Below, piece after piece: positions 34,884 through 42,666 of a DNA stretch of 64,000 bases. Both the position numbers and the translations under genes were made by a program. The notes under the pieces are model-generated. The model ran no database searches. It had not been told where the DNA came from and saw only the letters and a list, made by a program, of their open reading frames with translations. The stretch is from Bacillus sp. B15-48 (GTDB taxonomy: Bacteria; Bacillota; Bacilli; Bacillales; Cytobacillaceae). The DNA is taken from positions 248,001 to 312,000 of the forward strand of contig NZ_WOFU01000003.1 in assembly GCF_016879755.1 (NCBI RefSeq). Reading direction: 5' to 3'. The first letter of the stretch is position 1; every line of letters begins with the position of its first letter.

Positions 34884-35635
34884 CGTTTACTTCGTCCTTT
34901 CCATTTATATGGAAGCTTCACCATCGTTTCCGGCTCAGTCATTTCTTTTAAATAATACAAACAGTCAACTAAAATTTTCCTTTGCATCTCAATTTCTCCT
35001 GCTTTCCCGAAGCTGCGACCAAGGGGAAACTTGATTTGTAACGCTCTTGGAACACGTACTTTTTTCGTTAAATGTCCTAAATGAGAAATTGAAATGGTAG
35101 AAATCCCCGCTTTTTCAATGGCATACTGAATCAATCCCACGGATTGATGACAAATATATCAGCCGGGATTCAAGATGACAGCATCAACCTTTTCATCCTG
35201 TAATTGCTTAACGATCAACGGAATCGACTGATTAACTAACGGTTTTGTATCCGGTATATATCCCATTAATCCATAATGTGTAGGTGCAATACTACCAATT
35301 ACCCTCTCTTCAACCAACTCTTTAAGTCTTGTAATCGGAAATACACAATTAATATCTTGATCCGCATCCGAACGATCATAATGGGTATGACTAATCATTA
35401 ACTCGTCCTCACTGCATTCAGCCGGAATCAATCGAACCGTAGGGTCTCCAGCTTCGACATCAAAAACGTCCTGTGTTTTCAAATGGACACCAGCTGTCGT
35501 CACAAACGCAACCTTTGATTCGCTCATCGACTTTTTATAGACGGTAAAGGGAATATCTCCTTCGATTGGGTGAACCATGCTACTCGCTCTCACACCAACT
35601 AGTGACTCAATTACCTTATTGCCTGATAACTTCAT
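34880..35635 (-). CDS. Candidate selenoprotein, glycine/sarcosine/betaine reductase B-like
   Basis: A 251-residue protein if the UGA at 35159-35161 is read as selenocysteine 159. The part before it (MKLSGNKVIES, FTVYKKSMSESKVAFVTTAG, ISHTHYDRSDADQDINCVFP, HYGLMGYIPD, VDAVILNPG) matches the GrdB/selenoprotein-B-like family. The part after it (YICHQSVGLIQYAIEKAGIS, RALQIKFPLGRSFGKAGE) continues the same family in the same frame. The UGA sits where family members carry Cys or Sec, giving U-x-x-C-H-Q. A hairpin follows the UGA (see the SECIS entry). AAGGAGG precedes the ATG at 35635. It overlaps the upstream membrane protein gene by 20 bases. If the UGA were a stop, two truncated proteins of 158 and about 86 residues would result. 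The reaction is unknown; a redox or selenium/sulfur role is inferred. Confidence 0.82.
35130..35148 (-). promoter_or_regulatory. Candidate bacterial SECIS hairpin
   Basis: On the minus strand ATCAATCC, loop GTG, GGATTGAT form a perfect 8-bp stem starting 10 bases after the UGA. The apical loop lies 18 bases past the UGA and begins with G. Bacterial SECIS rules (loop 16-37 bases downstream, G at one of the first two loop positions) are met. Confidence 0.72.
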
Positions 35636-36623
35636 GATACGTTTTCCTCCTTTCTGCCAGCCAAAAAATTCCACCAATTAAGCTTGAAATGGTAACAAGA
35701 AAGAAAAATAAGAGTGAAACGGATAAAGCGATTCCTCCAGGGACTCCTAAAGATTGGAAGAACAAGACATAACCTGCTTCGCGAACTCCTAGCCCATTTA
35801 ACGAAATTGGCAACATCGTAATGACGGAGATCAACGTAATAATTACTAATAAGTGAAGAAAAGGAATTTCGATTCCAAAGCTAAGAAAGAGTAAATCATT
35901 GATCCACGCCATACCTACTTGAAATAACAAGGAAAGCAAAGCCACTTTGGACCACCAGACCCACCCTTCGTTCCGATAATTCCCAAATTTTCCTCCGATG
36001 CTTTTAATCGCTTTTTTTCCTTTATATAATAAATGATACCATTTCCTCCCTGAAGGGGTTGTAGCGTTTGAGGTTAATTCCTTTTTAGACCAGTAAAAAA
36101 ACAGAAAAAACACCACTGATACAATCAGAATTAACATAACGACAGAGATTAAATAGGATCGCGTATGATCCAAAAACAGCGCAGAAAGAAGAACAATTCC
36201 GACAAGAGCAGCCCCACTCGTTATCCGTTCAAATAGGACCGATGCTGTCGCAGATGAAGTCCTTATCATCTTTCCTAAATAAAAAATCCGCATCACATCT
36301 CCACCAACACTACCAGGTAAAAAGTTATTAAAAAACAAACCGATATAATAAAGTTTCCCTAATTTCCCGATTGACACATCGGAGGGAACCTGTGGTTTTT
36401 CAGCTGAATCAACTAATAACTTCCACTTCCAAATACTTGTTATGACGGTGATTTGGATAGCAATAAAGGCAATCAGCAAATAAAAAGGAGAGCCCTCCTG
36501 CATGACATGGAGGGCTTCTTGCCAATCAATCATTGTAAACAGCCAAACCATTAATATCGAGCTCACCGCTAGTTTGACGATCATTTGCAATTTTGAGTTG
36601 CCTTTCTCTTTATTGTGGCTCAT
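35616..36623 (-). CDS. Lysylphosphatidylglycerol synthase TM-region/YbhN-like membrane protein
   Basis: Integral membrane protein of 335 residues with about eight hydrophobic segments and the family motifs FNNFLPGSVGGDVMRIFYLGK and PISLNGLGVREAGYVLFF. This is the flippase-like UPF0104 domain without the cytosolic aminoacyl-transferase domain of MprF. It would act in the membrane on a lipid or lipid-linked compound. The start overlaps the VTT-protein gene by four bases, and its end overlaps the selenoprotein-like gene by 20 bases. Confidence 0.82.
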   Translation of the reverse strand: MSHNKEKGNSKLQMIVKLAVSSILMVWLFTMIDWQEALHVMQEGSPFYLLIAFIAIQITVITSIWKWKLLVDSAEKPQVPSDVSIGKLGKLYYIGLFFNNFLPGSVGGDVMRIFYLGKMIRTSSATASVLFERITSGAALVGIVLLSALFLDHTRSYLISVVMLILIVSVVFFLFFYWSKKELTSNATTPSGRKWYHLLYKGKKAIKSIGGKFGNYRNEGWVWWSKVALLSLLFQVGMAWINDLLFLSFGIEIPFLHLLVIITLISVITMLPISLNGLGVREAGYVLFFQSLGVPGGIALSVSLLFFFLVTISSLIGGIFWLAERRKTYHEVIRQ

Positions 36624-37795
36624 TGGACGTTAGCCCCTTTTTTTGCTCTTAATTTTGCCTCAATCTTTGGCTTAAAAATCACGCCAAGAACTGCTAAAGC
36701 AGTAACGACTGTAAATAATATAAATAAAATCTGAACAGTGCCTGTTGCATTTTGCCCTAAATAAGAGTATAAAATGGTTGCTGGCAATTGCCCTAAACCT
36801 GTCGCCCAAAAAAATTGCCAAAAACGAATAGAGGTAACTCCAGCTGCATAACTAACTAAGTCGAAAGAAACAATTGGCAGAATCCTCGCTAAAAAGACCG
36901 AATGCTTTCCATATTTACCAAAAAATTGATCCCACCAATCTAACGCTTTTTTCGTCACGATTTTCTCCACGACTGGACGTCCTAAAAACTTAGCAATATA
37001 AAAACAAATAACCGCACCAAGCATTGCACTGCTCCACGAAAGAATCGCACCGTAGAACCAACCAAACAACAAACCGTTTGCAAATGTAATGACAAACGCT
37101 GGCAATGGGGCAATCACAGATTGAAACACCATTAATAATGCCGAAACAATTGCCGCTAACGGACCAAAGGAAAGCAAATAATCCCGAAAGCCTTCCACAT
37201 CCGCATCTTTTAAATAAACGACAGAATGGTTTACTAAATCACGGACAGTACCTTGACCTAAATAAAAAGCTAGAAAGACTCCAAGCAATCCAAATAATGA
37301 CATCATGCCAACCCTACTTGAAGCAGATAACTTATTCCAATCCATTTTCGGATTGCTTTTTACAACAAGCGGGTTCCTTTGAGCAATAAATAAGGCAATG
37401 AAACCAATGATTAAAAACAAGATTAATAAGACATTTACCGTATTTAGCGAGATGACATTTCCTAAAAATAACCCTTTTCTCGCTATATAGGCTGGTAAAA
37501 TAGAAAGACTGCCATTTACAGTATGAATAATTAAGCTCAATGCTAAGCTAATCAATGCCGCAAACATGCCCGCTCTATTTTTCTCCCATAATGATAAGCT
37601 CTTTGCATTCATAAATACTCTTGCAAAATAATGCCATAAAGCAACTAAAAGCGCAATGGTAACCAGTACTTCGCTATCAAAATGCATATCGATAAACTCA
37701 CTTTGAATGAGCCAACTCGAAAGAGCCATCCCAATCATGAAGTATAAAAACAAAGCTGCAATTAAATGAATGATTGTTTGAAAGAAAAATTTCAT
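36620..37795 (-). CDS. VTT-domain (TVP38/TMEM64-like) membrane protein
   Basis: About 391 residues in two parts. The N-terminal half has four to five hydrophobic segments of no named family. The C-terminal half (about residues 205-370) is a VTT/DedA-like domain with PLPAFVITFANGLLFGWFYG, GAVICFYIAKFLGRP and ARILPIVSFDLVSYAAGVT, the re-entrant-loop type domain linked to lipid scrambling. ATG at 37795 is chosen because AAAGG is eight bases upstream; the ATG at 37801 is too close. E. coli YdjX and YdjZ, next to ynj genes, carry the same domain (from memory). Confidence 0.8.
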   Translation of the reverse strand: MKFFFQTIIHLIAALFLYFMIGMALSSWLIQSEFIDMHFDSEVLVTIALLVALWHYFARVFMNAKSLSLWEKNRAGMFAALISLALSLIIHTVNGSLSILPAYIARKGLFLGNVISLNTVNVLLILFLIIGFIALFIAQRNPLVVKSNPKMDWNKLSASSRVGMMSLFGLLGVFLAFYLGQGTVRDLVNHSVVYLKDADVEGFRDYLLSFGPLAAIVSALLMVFQSVIAPLPAFVITFANGLLFGWFYGAILSWSSAMLGAVICFYIAKFLGRPVVEKIVTKKALDWWDQFFGKYGKHSVFLARILPIVSFDLVSYAAGVTSIRFWQFFWATGLGQLPATILYSYLGQNATGTVQILFILFTVVTALAVLGVIFKPKIEAKLRAKKGANVQ

Positions 37796-37809
37796 ATTCA
37801 TCGCCTTTC

Positions 37810-37986
37810 TTACTGAAAAGAATACGTTAAGAAAACAGGTGTACCATCCCCTGGAAGGACATCCGGATTTCCATGGAATTCTGCCTCGCCATTATCAAAG
37901 GTGGCAACTGGTTGATTTGCGTTACTCGTGATTCCTACAGGACAACCATCAAAACACATAAAGGATGAGCCACACCTGCAGCTCAC
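37810..37986 (-). CDS. Possible small Cys-rich ORF between rhodanese and VTT genes
   Basis: An open frame of 58 codons from a GTG at 37986, or 49 from ATG at 37959, ending nine bases before the VTT gene. The peptide has clustered Cys (SCRCGSSFMCFDGCPVG) and a coding-like end (FHGNPDVLPGDGTPVFLTYS). It is in frame with the rhodanese gene, separated by its TAA. There is no good ribosome binding site, and a stem-loop overlaps the start. It may be a real small gene, or the remnant of a longer protein. Family not recognised. Confidence 0.35.
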   Translation of the reverse strand: MSCRCGSSFMCFDGCPVGITSNANQPVATFDNGEAEFHGNPDVLPGDGTPVFLTYSFQ

Positions 37987-37988
37987 CC
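37959..37988 (-). terminator. Stem-loop after rhodanese gene, possible terminator
   Basis: AGGGTGAGC pairs with GCTCATCCT (one wobble) around a 10-base loop on the minus strand, just after the rhodanese stop. The following TTATGTGTTTT is a poor U tract, so partial read-through into the operon is possible. Confidence 0.45.
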
Positions 37989-37995
37989 TCTCTTG

Positions 37996-38433
37996 TTATT
38001 CTAGTAAGTTTTCATATGGCCATTCACTTTGGCCATTTTCAAGAATAAAAAGTCTTTCCGCTGCAATTCCTTTTGTTGTTAAATAATCAATGGTCCTTGT
38101 TGCTCCGCCTGCTCCACCTGGGCAAACAACCACAATTGGCTGATCTCCTTCTAACATTGGTAGAACTTGATCTAATTTTTCCTTTTCTTCATCCGTCTTC
38201 ACTGGGTACGCATACGTAGGAATTGCCCCAGCAATATGGTGGGCATCCCACTCTTCAGCTACTTGAATATCTAGTAAGATCATCTCTTCATCATTTTCAA
38301 TCGCTGTCTTTGTTTCTTCTGCTGTATAGTATTGGTAGATTTCTGCCTCAGATGTTTCCGTTTTTCCAGAACAGCCGATCATAGTGACTGTAAACATCAC
38401 AAGTAATAAAAACATCAGTCCTATTTTTTTCAT
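37996..38433 (-). CDS. Rhodanese-like lipoprotein
   Basis: A single rhodanese domain on a lipoprotein, 145 residues. The signal peptide ends in lipobox MIGC. Domain features are EMILLDIQVAEEWDAHHIAGAIP and the active-site loop VVVCPGGAGGATRTIDYL, with the catalytic Cys followed by a Gly-rich loop rather than the usual C-R-x-G. The start at 38433 (MKKIGLMF) has GAGGAG upstream; the in-frame ATG at 38505 lacks a signal peptide start. It would act outside the membrane as a sulfur- or selenium-transfer protein. It is the first gene of the ynj-like cluster; E. coli has the rhodanese ynjE in the corresponding cluster (from memory). Confidence 0.8.
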   Translation of the reverse strand: MKKIGLMFLLLVMFTVTMIGCSGKTETSEAEIYQYYTAEETKTAIENDEEMILLDIQVAEEWDAHHIAGAIPTYAYPVKTDEEKEKLDQVLPMLEGDQPIVVVCPGGAGGATRTIDYLTTKGIAAERLFILENGQSEWPYENLLE

Positions 38434-38613
38434 CTTTTTTCTCCTCGTAAGTATGATTATATTTATGCAAAGAAATCGTACCATGGAGGAAATGAGTCCG
38501 TCCAATTCATAATTTCCATACGACGAATCATTTTATATTGTAAATTCCCATCTCAAAATGTGACAATTCTCATTGCAACTATAAGGGCAAAGCTATTCAA
38601 CATTTAAGAAAAA

Positions 38614-38644
38614 AAGAATCAGTAGATTTCCTCCACTGATTCTT
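38614..38644 (-). terminator. Rho-independent terminator of the desaturase gene
   Basis: AAGAATCAGT (38614-38623) pairs with ACTGATTCTT (38635-38644), followed by TTTTTTTCTT on the minus strand. It separates the desaturase from the rhodanese/ynj-like cluster. Confidence 0.85.
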
Positions 38645-38648
38645 CCTT

Positions 38649-39539
38649 TTACTTATTTTTATAAAATCGATCTCTTACTTTTTTCAAACGGGCATGATAA
38701 TTTAAAATATCAAGTCTTGCCTTTTCCGCTTCAGGTGCGATTGGTCGTAATTTCTCCAATTCCCAATAGTCAATAATGACATCGAGAACTTGGTCGAAGT
38801 ATTCCAATGGACCGTAATTGGCTTCTTTTGCAATAATCGACATCCGATCTTCAAAATCAGGCATCACCGCACCAGGCATTTGGAAATTTTTAACAACATG
38901 ACCCAAGTAATAACAATAATTTGGCTCCAACTGAAGATGAAATTTAATCACATCACGATAAAAGGCATAATGCAACGTTTCATCCTTTGCTAAACGTCGG
39001 AGCAGAGTGGCTAAGTCCTTATCATGTGGACCGGCCACTTTCGCCACATTGTAATAAAACACCATCGTCGCCAGCTCTTGCATCGAAGTATAGACCATCG
39101 TTTCAAACGGTGTATGAAAGTTTGGATTCCAGCCATGTTCAACCGTTTGTTTATGCAATTGATGAAGTCTCATCGGCTCTACATTGCGAGTAATTAACAG
39201 ATAGTTTTCAAGTAAGTTTGAATGCTGGTCTTCTTCAGCTGTCCACGTATGAACAAAATCTTTAATAACCGTTAATGACCCTTTAAACGTCTCATTTAAA
39301 TGAGTCGTAAACCAGGGGAGGTTTACTTCGGTTAAAAGCGCCGTTTCTACCGCTGTAATGACCGATTGAGGAAGTGTCACTTGACTCTCATCCCAAGGTA
39401 CACGCCTAAAATCCATTGCCTTATCCCATGGCAGAAACTCATGATAACCCCAATCAATTTTATCTGCTCGGTTTTTATGTTCTACATACAATTCTTTTAA
39501 TTTTGGTTCCAATCGAAAATCCAAATCATTTGTTAACAA
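38649..39539 (-). CDS. Acyl-ACP desaturase (ferritin-like diiron, plant-type)
   Basis: Soluble diiron enzyme of 296 residues that introduces a double bond into acyl-ACP using oxygen and ferredoxin. Diiron ligands appear as TAEEDQHSN (E-E-x-x-H) and LAKDETLHYAF (D-E-x-x-H), with further Glu in ETALLTEVNLPWF and TSMQELATMVF. The start is a TTG at 39539 because GGAGGGG sits five bases upstream; starting at the ATG at 39572 would put that site inside the gene. It is monocistronic, with a FapR-like operator upstream. Such enzymes are common in actinobacteria but less usual in Bacillus, which mostly uses the membrane desaturase Des. Confidence 0.87.
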   Translation of the reverse strand: MLTNDLDFRLEPKLKELYVEHKNRADKIDWGYHEFLPWDKAMDFRRVPWDESQVTLPQSVITAVETALLTEVNLPWFTTHLNETFKGSLTVIKDFVHTWTAEEDQHSNLLENYLLITRNVEPMRLHQLHKQTVEHGWNPNFHTPFETMVYTSMQELATMVFYYNVAKVAGPHDKDLATLLRRLAKDETLHYAFYRDVIKFHLQLEPNYCYYLGHVVKNFQMPGAVMPDFEDRMSIIAKEANYGPLEYFDQVLDVIIDYWELEKLRPIAPEAEKARLDILNYHARLKKVRDRFYKNK

Positions 39540-39598
39540 AATAGCCCCTCCGTATTTCAACAATCTTTTCAAATTAACCTAAATTTTAACATTAGCTA

Positions 39599-39615
39599 TT
39601 AGTACCTGTTGCTAA
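39599..39615 (-). promoter_or_regulatory. Candidate FapR operator
   Basis: TTAGTACCTGTTGCTAA matches the Bacillus FapR consensus TTAGTACCTRGTCTTAA at 14 of 17 positions, including the whole left half. It overlaps the predicted start site of the desaturase (-10 TATAAT at 39620-39625 on the minus strand), so malonyl-CoA-controlled repression is plausible. Confidence 0.6.
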
Positions 39616-39619
39616 ATTG

Positions 39620-39638
39620 ATTATATCACAACTGTGAT
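39620..39638 (-). promoter_or_regulatory. Desaturase promoter -10 and adjacent palindrome
   Basis: On the minus strand a perfect TATAAT (39620-39625) adjoins a dyad ATCACA-NN-TGTGAT (39625-39638) lying in the -10/-35 spacer. No good -35 box is visible, so an activator at the dyad is possible. Confidence 0.45.
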
Positions 39639-39639
39639 T

Positions 39640-39964
39640 ATAGGGAAAACTACATTACCCCCTTTTTGAAACTTAGGAAGCAAAGTTCTAGTGAAACTTT
39701 TTTGTTTAACAAATATACTATATCCTACCGTAGGAGCATTTTATTCTGTTTTATCTTATAAAGAAAAATCATTTTGTTAAAATTAAAATAGAATTCGGGT
39801 TCGAAGAATTTGGCGAAGGCTAAATAAGAATCAAATGATTAGTAGAAGAAAAAAAGAAAGCCTGAATGAACCTCCCATGCTGAAATCGCGGATGTTCCTT
39901 TGTCTTTATTATGAAGTGGGCTAAAATAAGTGGAAAAGAATCGTCCGCTTTAAAAATAATTGTT
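39640..39964. other. Intergenic region, no gene seen
   Basis: About 325 AT-rich bases between the desaturase promoter and the terminator of the coiled-coil gene. No open frame with a ribosome binding site, no tRNA and no repeat was found. Confidence 0.6.
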
Positions 39965-39989
39965 GGGGACATGGGCCCCCTCTGTCCCC
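39965..39989 (-). terminator. GGGGACA hairpin, probable terminator
   Basis: GGGGACA (39965-39971) pairs with TGTCCCC (39983-39989), followed on the minus strand by AACAATTATTTTT, downstream of the coiled-coil gene. A similar GGGGACA/TGTCCCC hairpin occurs at 57095. Confidence 0.6.
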
Positions 39990-40007
39990 TTATATTGAAA
40001 AATACAA

Positions 40008-40250
40008 TTACTGAAGATTTTCATTTTGAAAAATCATTGCAGTCGCTTGTGCTTGCTTAAGTTTTTCTTGTGCATTTTTTACATCTTGTTGTTCTTTTAG
40101 AACATTTTGTTGCGCAGCATGCAATTTATGAATTTCCATTTGCACCTCTTGTTGTGCTTCCAATAATTGTTGATTTTCATTTTGTAACTCTTCATATGCT
40201 TTTTGAACTTCTTGTTGCGCTTGCTGTAATTGTTGATTCTCTTGCATCAT
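40008..40250 (-). CDS. Small Gln/Glu-rich coiled-coil protein
   Basis: An 80-residue protein that is almost entirely one predicted coiled coil, with repeated QQEVQ/LQNENQQLLEAQQ heptads; no Cys, no membrane segment. The start at 40250 (MMQENQQLQ) has GGAGGAA seven bases upstream; the ATG at 40286 lacks one. Family not recognised. It resembles in composition the Q-rich protein at 61 kb but is not clearly homologous. Confidence 0.6.
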   Translation of the reverse strand: MMQENQQLQQAQQEVQKAYEELQNENQQLLEAQQEVQMEIHKLHAAQQNVLKEQQDVKNAQEKLKQAQATAMIFQNENLQ

Positions 40251-40386
40251 GATAGATTCCTCCGTTCTTTCTTTATTGGATTTCAATAACTATCATTCGC
40301 AGGAAGAAATAAAACTATGCCAAAAAACACAGGAATGATTACAGTCCGAAAACATTTTATGAAACCTTTCCGTTTTGCAAGTGTAT

Positions 40387-40422
40387 GGTACCTAGTTTCG
40401 ACTTATTGATAAACTAAGTACC
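40387..40422 (-). terminator. Stem-loop at the end of the cobalamin operon
   Basis: GGTACCTAGTTT (40387-40398) pairs with AAACTAAGTACC (40411-40422) through one wobble, 20 bases past the cobA stop. The T run after it is weak, so termination is likely but not certain. Confidence 0.5.
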
Positions 40423-40442
40423 CTTTACATACGAATGCTTTA

Positions 40443-41219
40443 TCAATGCATAATGATTTCCGTTTCTAAAATCTTTTCATACCATTTAATTTTTTCTCGT
40501 AAACGAACAACTTCACCAACAAGGACGATCGCAGGGTTTTGGATGTTTTTTTCGACAACAAGTTGATGAATCGTCTCAAGCGTCCCAGTAAGTGTTCGCT
40601 GGTTGTTCGTCGTTCCCCATTCAATGACCGCTACAGGTGTTTTTTCATTCCTGCCATTGGCGATTAATTTCTCACAAATAGAATCAAGATTTGCAATGCC
40701 CATATAAAACGCGAGCGTATCAATGCCGGTCGCTAAAGCAGGCCAGTTGAGCGAATCCTTTCCTTCTTGGTCACGTCCGTGCCCAGTAATTACAGCAAAA
40801 CTTGATGCAAAATCACGATGTGTAACTGGAATCCCTGCATAAGCAGCTGCTGCAATACCTGCGGTTATCCCGGGAACGATTTCATATTGGATATTATTTT
40901 GGGCAAGGATCTCCGCTTCTTCCCCTGCACGCCCAAATACACATGGGTCACCTCCTTTTAGGCGGGTGACCATTTTCCCTTCTAAAGATTTTTCAATTAA
41001 TATTTGATGAATTTCTTCTTGAATAAGGTGATGGTTCCCGGGGGATTTTCCACAGTAAATAAGTTCTGCGCTCTTTTTTGCATGTTCCAACAGCTGTGAA
41101 TTGACTAAGCGATCATAGACAATCACATCTGACTTTTGAATGCATTCAAGACCATAAACGGTCAATAATTTCGGATCGCCTGGACCTGCACCAACTAAAT
41201 AAACTTTGCCTTTCCTCAT
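40443..41219 (-). CDS. cobA: Uroporphyrinogen-III C-methyltransferase (SUMT)
   Basis: Makes precorrin-2 by double SAM-dependent methylation, the entry step to corrin and siroheme. 258 residues with the tetrapyrrole methylase signatures VYLVGAGPGDPKLLTVYGLE, MVTRLKGGDPCVFGRAGEE and PGITAGIAAAAYAGIPVTHR. The start overlaps the cbiA stop by four bases. Last gene of the cbi operon, matching, from memory, the position of cysG-A in Bacillus megaterium. Confidence 0.92.
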   Translation of the reverse strand: MRKGKVYLVGAGPGDPKLLTVYGLECIQKSDVIVYDRLVNSQLLEHAKKSAELIYCGKSPGNHHLIQEEIHQILIEKSLEGKMVTRLKGGDPCVFGRAGEEAEILAQNNIQYEIVPGITAGIAAAAYAGIPVTHRDFASSFAVITGHGRDQEGKDSLNWPALATGIDTLAFYMGIANLDSICEKLIANGRNEKTPVAVIEWGTTNNQRTLTGTLETIHQLVVEKNIQNPAIVLVGEVVRLREKIKWYEKILETEIIMH

Positions 41220-42601
41220 TTAAGCTCTCCTTTTTGTTTATGCTGCACACAAGCTTCAACCCAACGTTTAACGAGCTTCGGATTAGAAGCAAAATGGAAA
41301 TGCGTGTAGCCAGCAACAAGATTTCCACTTAAGTATCCTTCTCGCTTTTTACTAAAACGACTTTGCGTTTCATAAGCATGACGGATTTCCTCTCCCACCG
41401 ATCCAAAGGCAGAATAATGAAATTCATGACCTTTCGCTGAGTCATTTTCGCTGATTAAAAAATTCCCTTCTGTCCCAAATATTTCACGATAGCCTAGTGC
41501 CGCAAGCTTGTTTTGCATTTTCACCTTTCCAGGTATGAGCCCAACCATAGGATATTCCTCACCAGAGGAACTTGAAATGGACTGTGTTAAATACATAAAA
41601 CCACCACATTCAGCAAGTGTAGGCAAACCTCTTAAAACCGCGGAACGAATCGACTGTTTGGCTTTTTCTTCACTTGCAAGCTGTCCGGCAAATTCTTCAG
41701 GAAAGCCACCGCCAATATATAATCCATTCGCTTCAGCGGGAACTTCTTCTCCATGTAAAGGAGAAAAATAAATTAACCTTGCCCCGTAAGCCTCTAATAA
41801 TTCAAGATTTTCTTGATAGTAAAAATTAAATGCCTCATCTTTTGCTACGGCAATGGATACTCCTTTATCAGGACGCTGTTCAAAAAAATTCGTTGATTTG
41901 TATGTAAGCTCGGGCGCTTTCGCTAACTCATATAGACGGTCAACATCAATCGTTTCGGAAATGAGGCCACCCAGTTTTTCAAAAAAAGGCGTCAACTCGC
42001 CTCGTTCAATCGCTGGAATCAGCCCAAGATGACGACTTGGGAGTTCGATATTTGTCTCTTTTTTTAAATACCCAATAACTGGTACATCACATTCCTGTTC
42101 AATCGCTGCTTTGACAAGTTCAAAATGGCTTATACTACCAACCCTATTTGCAATCACTCCAATGATATTTGGTCCTGTCGAGAGCATTTGAAATCCCTTG
42201 ACAATCGCTGCTGCACTTCTCGCCATGCTCGCACAATTGACTATCAGCAAGACAGGACTTTCAGTAATCATGCTAATTTCAGCAGTTGATCCTGTGTTGT
42301 TAAGTGGACTTTTCCCATCATAAAAGCCCATAACCCCTTCAATAATCGAAATATCTGCACCCGAACTTGCTCGGCTCAACATTTCCCGCACTGTGTCATG
42401 GGAAAACATCCAGCTATCCAAATTACGCGAAACTCTGCCCGTCACTGCCGTATGATAGGATGGGTCAATGTAATCTGGACCGCATTTGAACCCCTGAACG
42501 GTATATCCTTTTTGCTGCAGTGCAGCCATAATCCCAATCGTACAAGTCGTTTTACCGACACCACTCCCAGTACCGGCAATCACTAATCTTCTATTGCTCA
42601 T
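41216..42601 (-). CDS. cbiA: Cobyrinate a,c-diamide synthase
   Basis: ATP- and glutamine-dependent amidation of cobyrinic acid at carboxylates a and c. 461 residues: an N-terminal dethiobiotin-synthetase-like P loop (IAGTGSGVGKTTCTIG) and a C-terminal class I glutamine amidotransferase with the nucleophile in LAECGGFMYL and catalytic His in FHFASNP. The start at 42601 (MSNRRLVIAG) has GGAGGAAATTT upstream. Confidence 0.92.
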   Translation of the reverse strand: MSNRRLVIAGTGSGVGKTTCTIGIMAALQQKGYTVQGFKCGPDYIDPSYHTAVTGRVSRNLDSWMFSHDTVREMLSRASSGADISIIEGVMGFYDGKSPLNNTGSTAEISMITESPVLLIVNCASMARSAAAIVKGFQMLSTGPNIIGVIANRVGSISHFELVKAAIEQECDVPVIGYLKKETNIELPSRHLGLIPAIERGELTPFFEKLGGLISETIDVDRLYELAKAPELTYKSTNFFEQRPDKGVSIAVAKDEAFNFYYQENLELLEAYGARLIYFSPLHGEEVPAEANGLYIGGGFPEEFAGQLASEEKAKQSIRSAVLRGLPTLAECGGFMYLTQSISSSSGEEYPMVGLIPGKVKMQNKLAALGYREIFGTEGNFLISENDSAKGHEFHYSAFGSVGEEIRHAYETQSRFSKKREGYLSGNLVAGYTHFHFASNPKLVKRWVEACVQHKQKGELK

Positions 42602-42666
42602 AAATTTCCTCCGTTGGTTTAACTTCATTGCAAAAATTTTTATTCCCTTAAAAGGAAATGAAGCCT

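Noticed and set aside
34880-35677. Two separate genes, or a nonsense pseudogene, at the GrdB-like locus
   Set aside because: The second half is in the same frame, has no ribosome binding site at its GTG (35140), begins in mid-domain, and both halves are intact apart from the UGA at the catalytic position with a SECIS-like hairpin behind it.
37984-38433. Readthrough or selenocysteine at the rhodanese stop
   Set aside because: The stop is TAA, not TGA, and the rhodanese domain is already complete before it.
39840-39930. Transposon remnant in the desaturase upstream gap
   Set aside because: No terminal inverted repeats, target duplication or transposase-like frame could be seen.
40387-40422. 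FapR operator downstream of cobA
   Set aside because: It has GGTACCTAG and AAGTACC pieces, but they form a stem-loop with a 12-base loop after a stop codon rather than a 17-base operator at a promoter.
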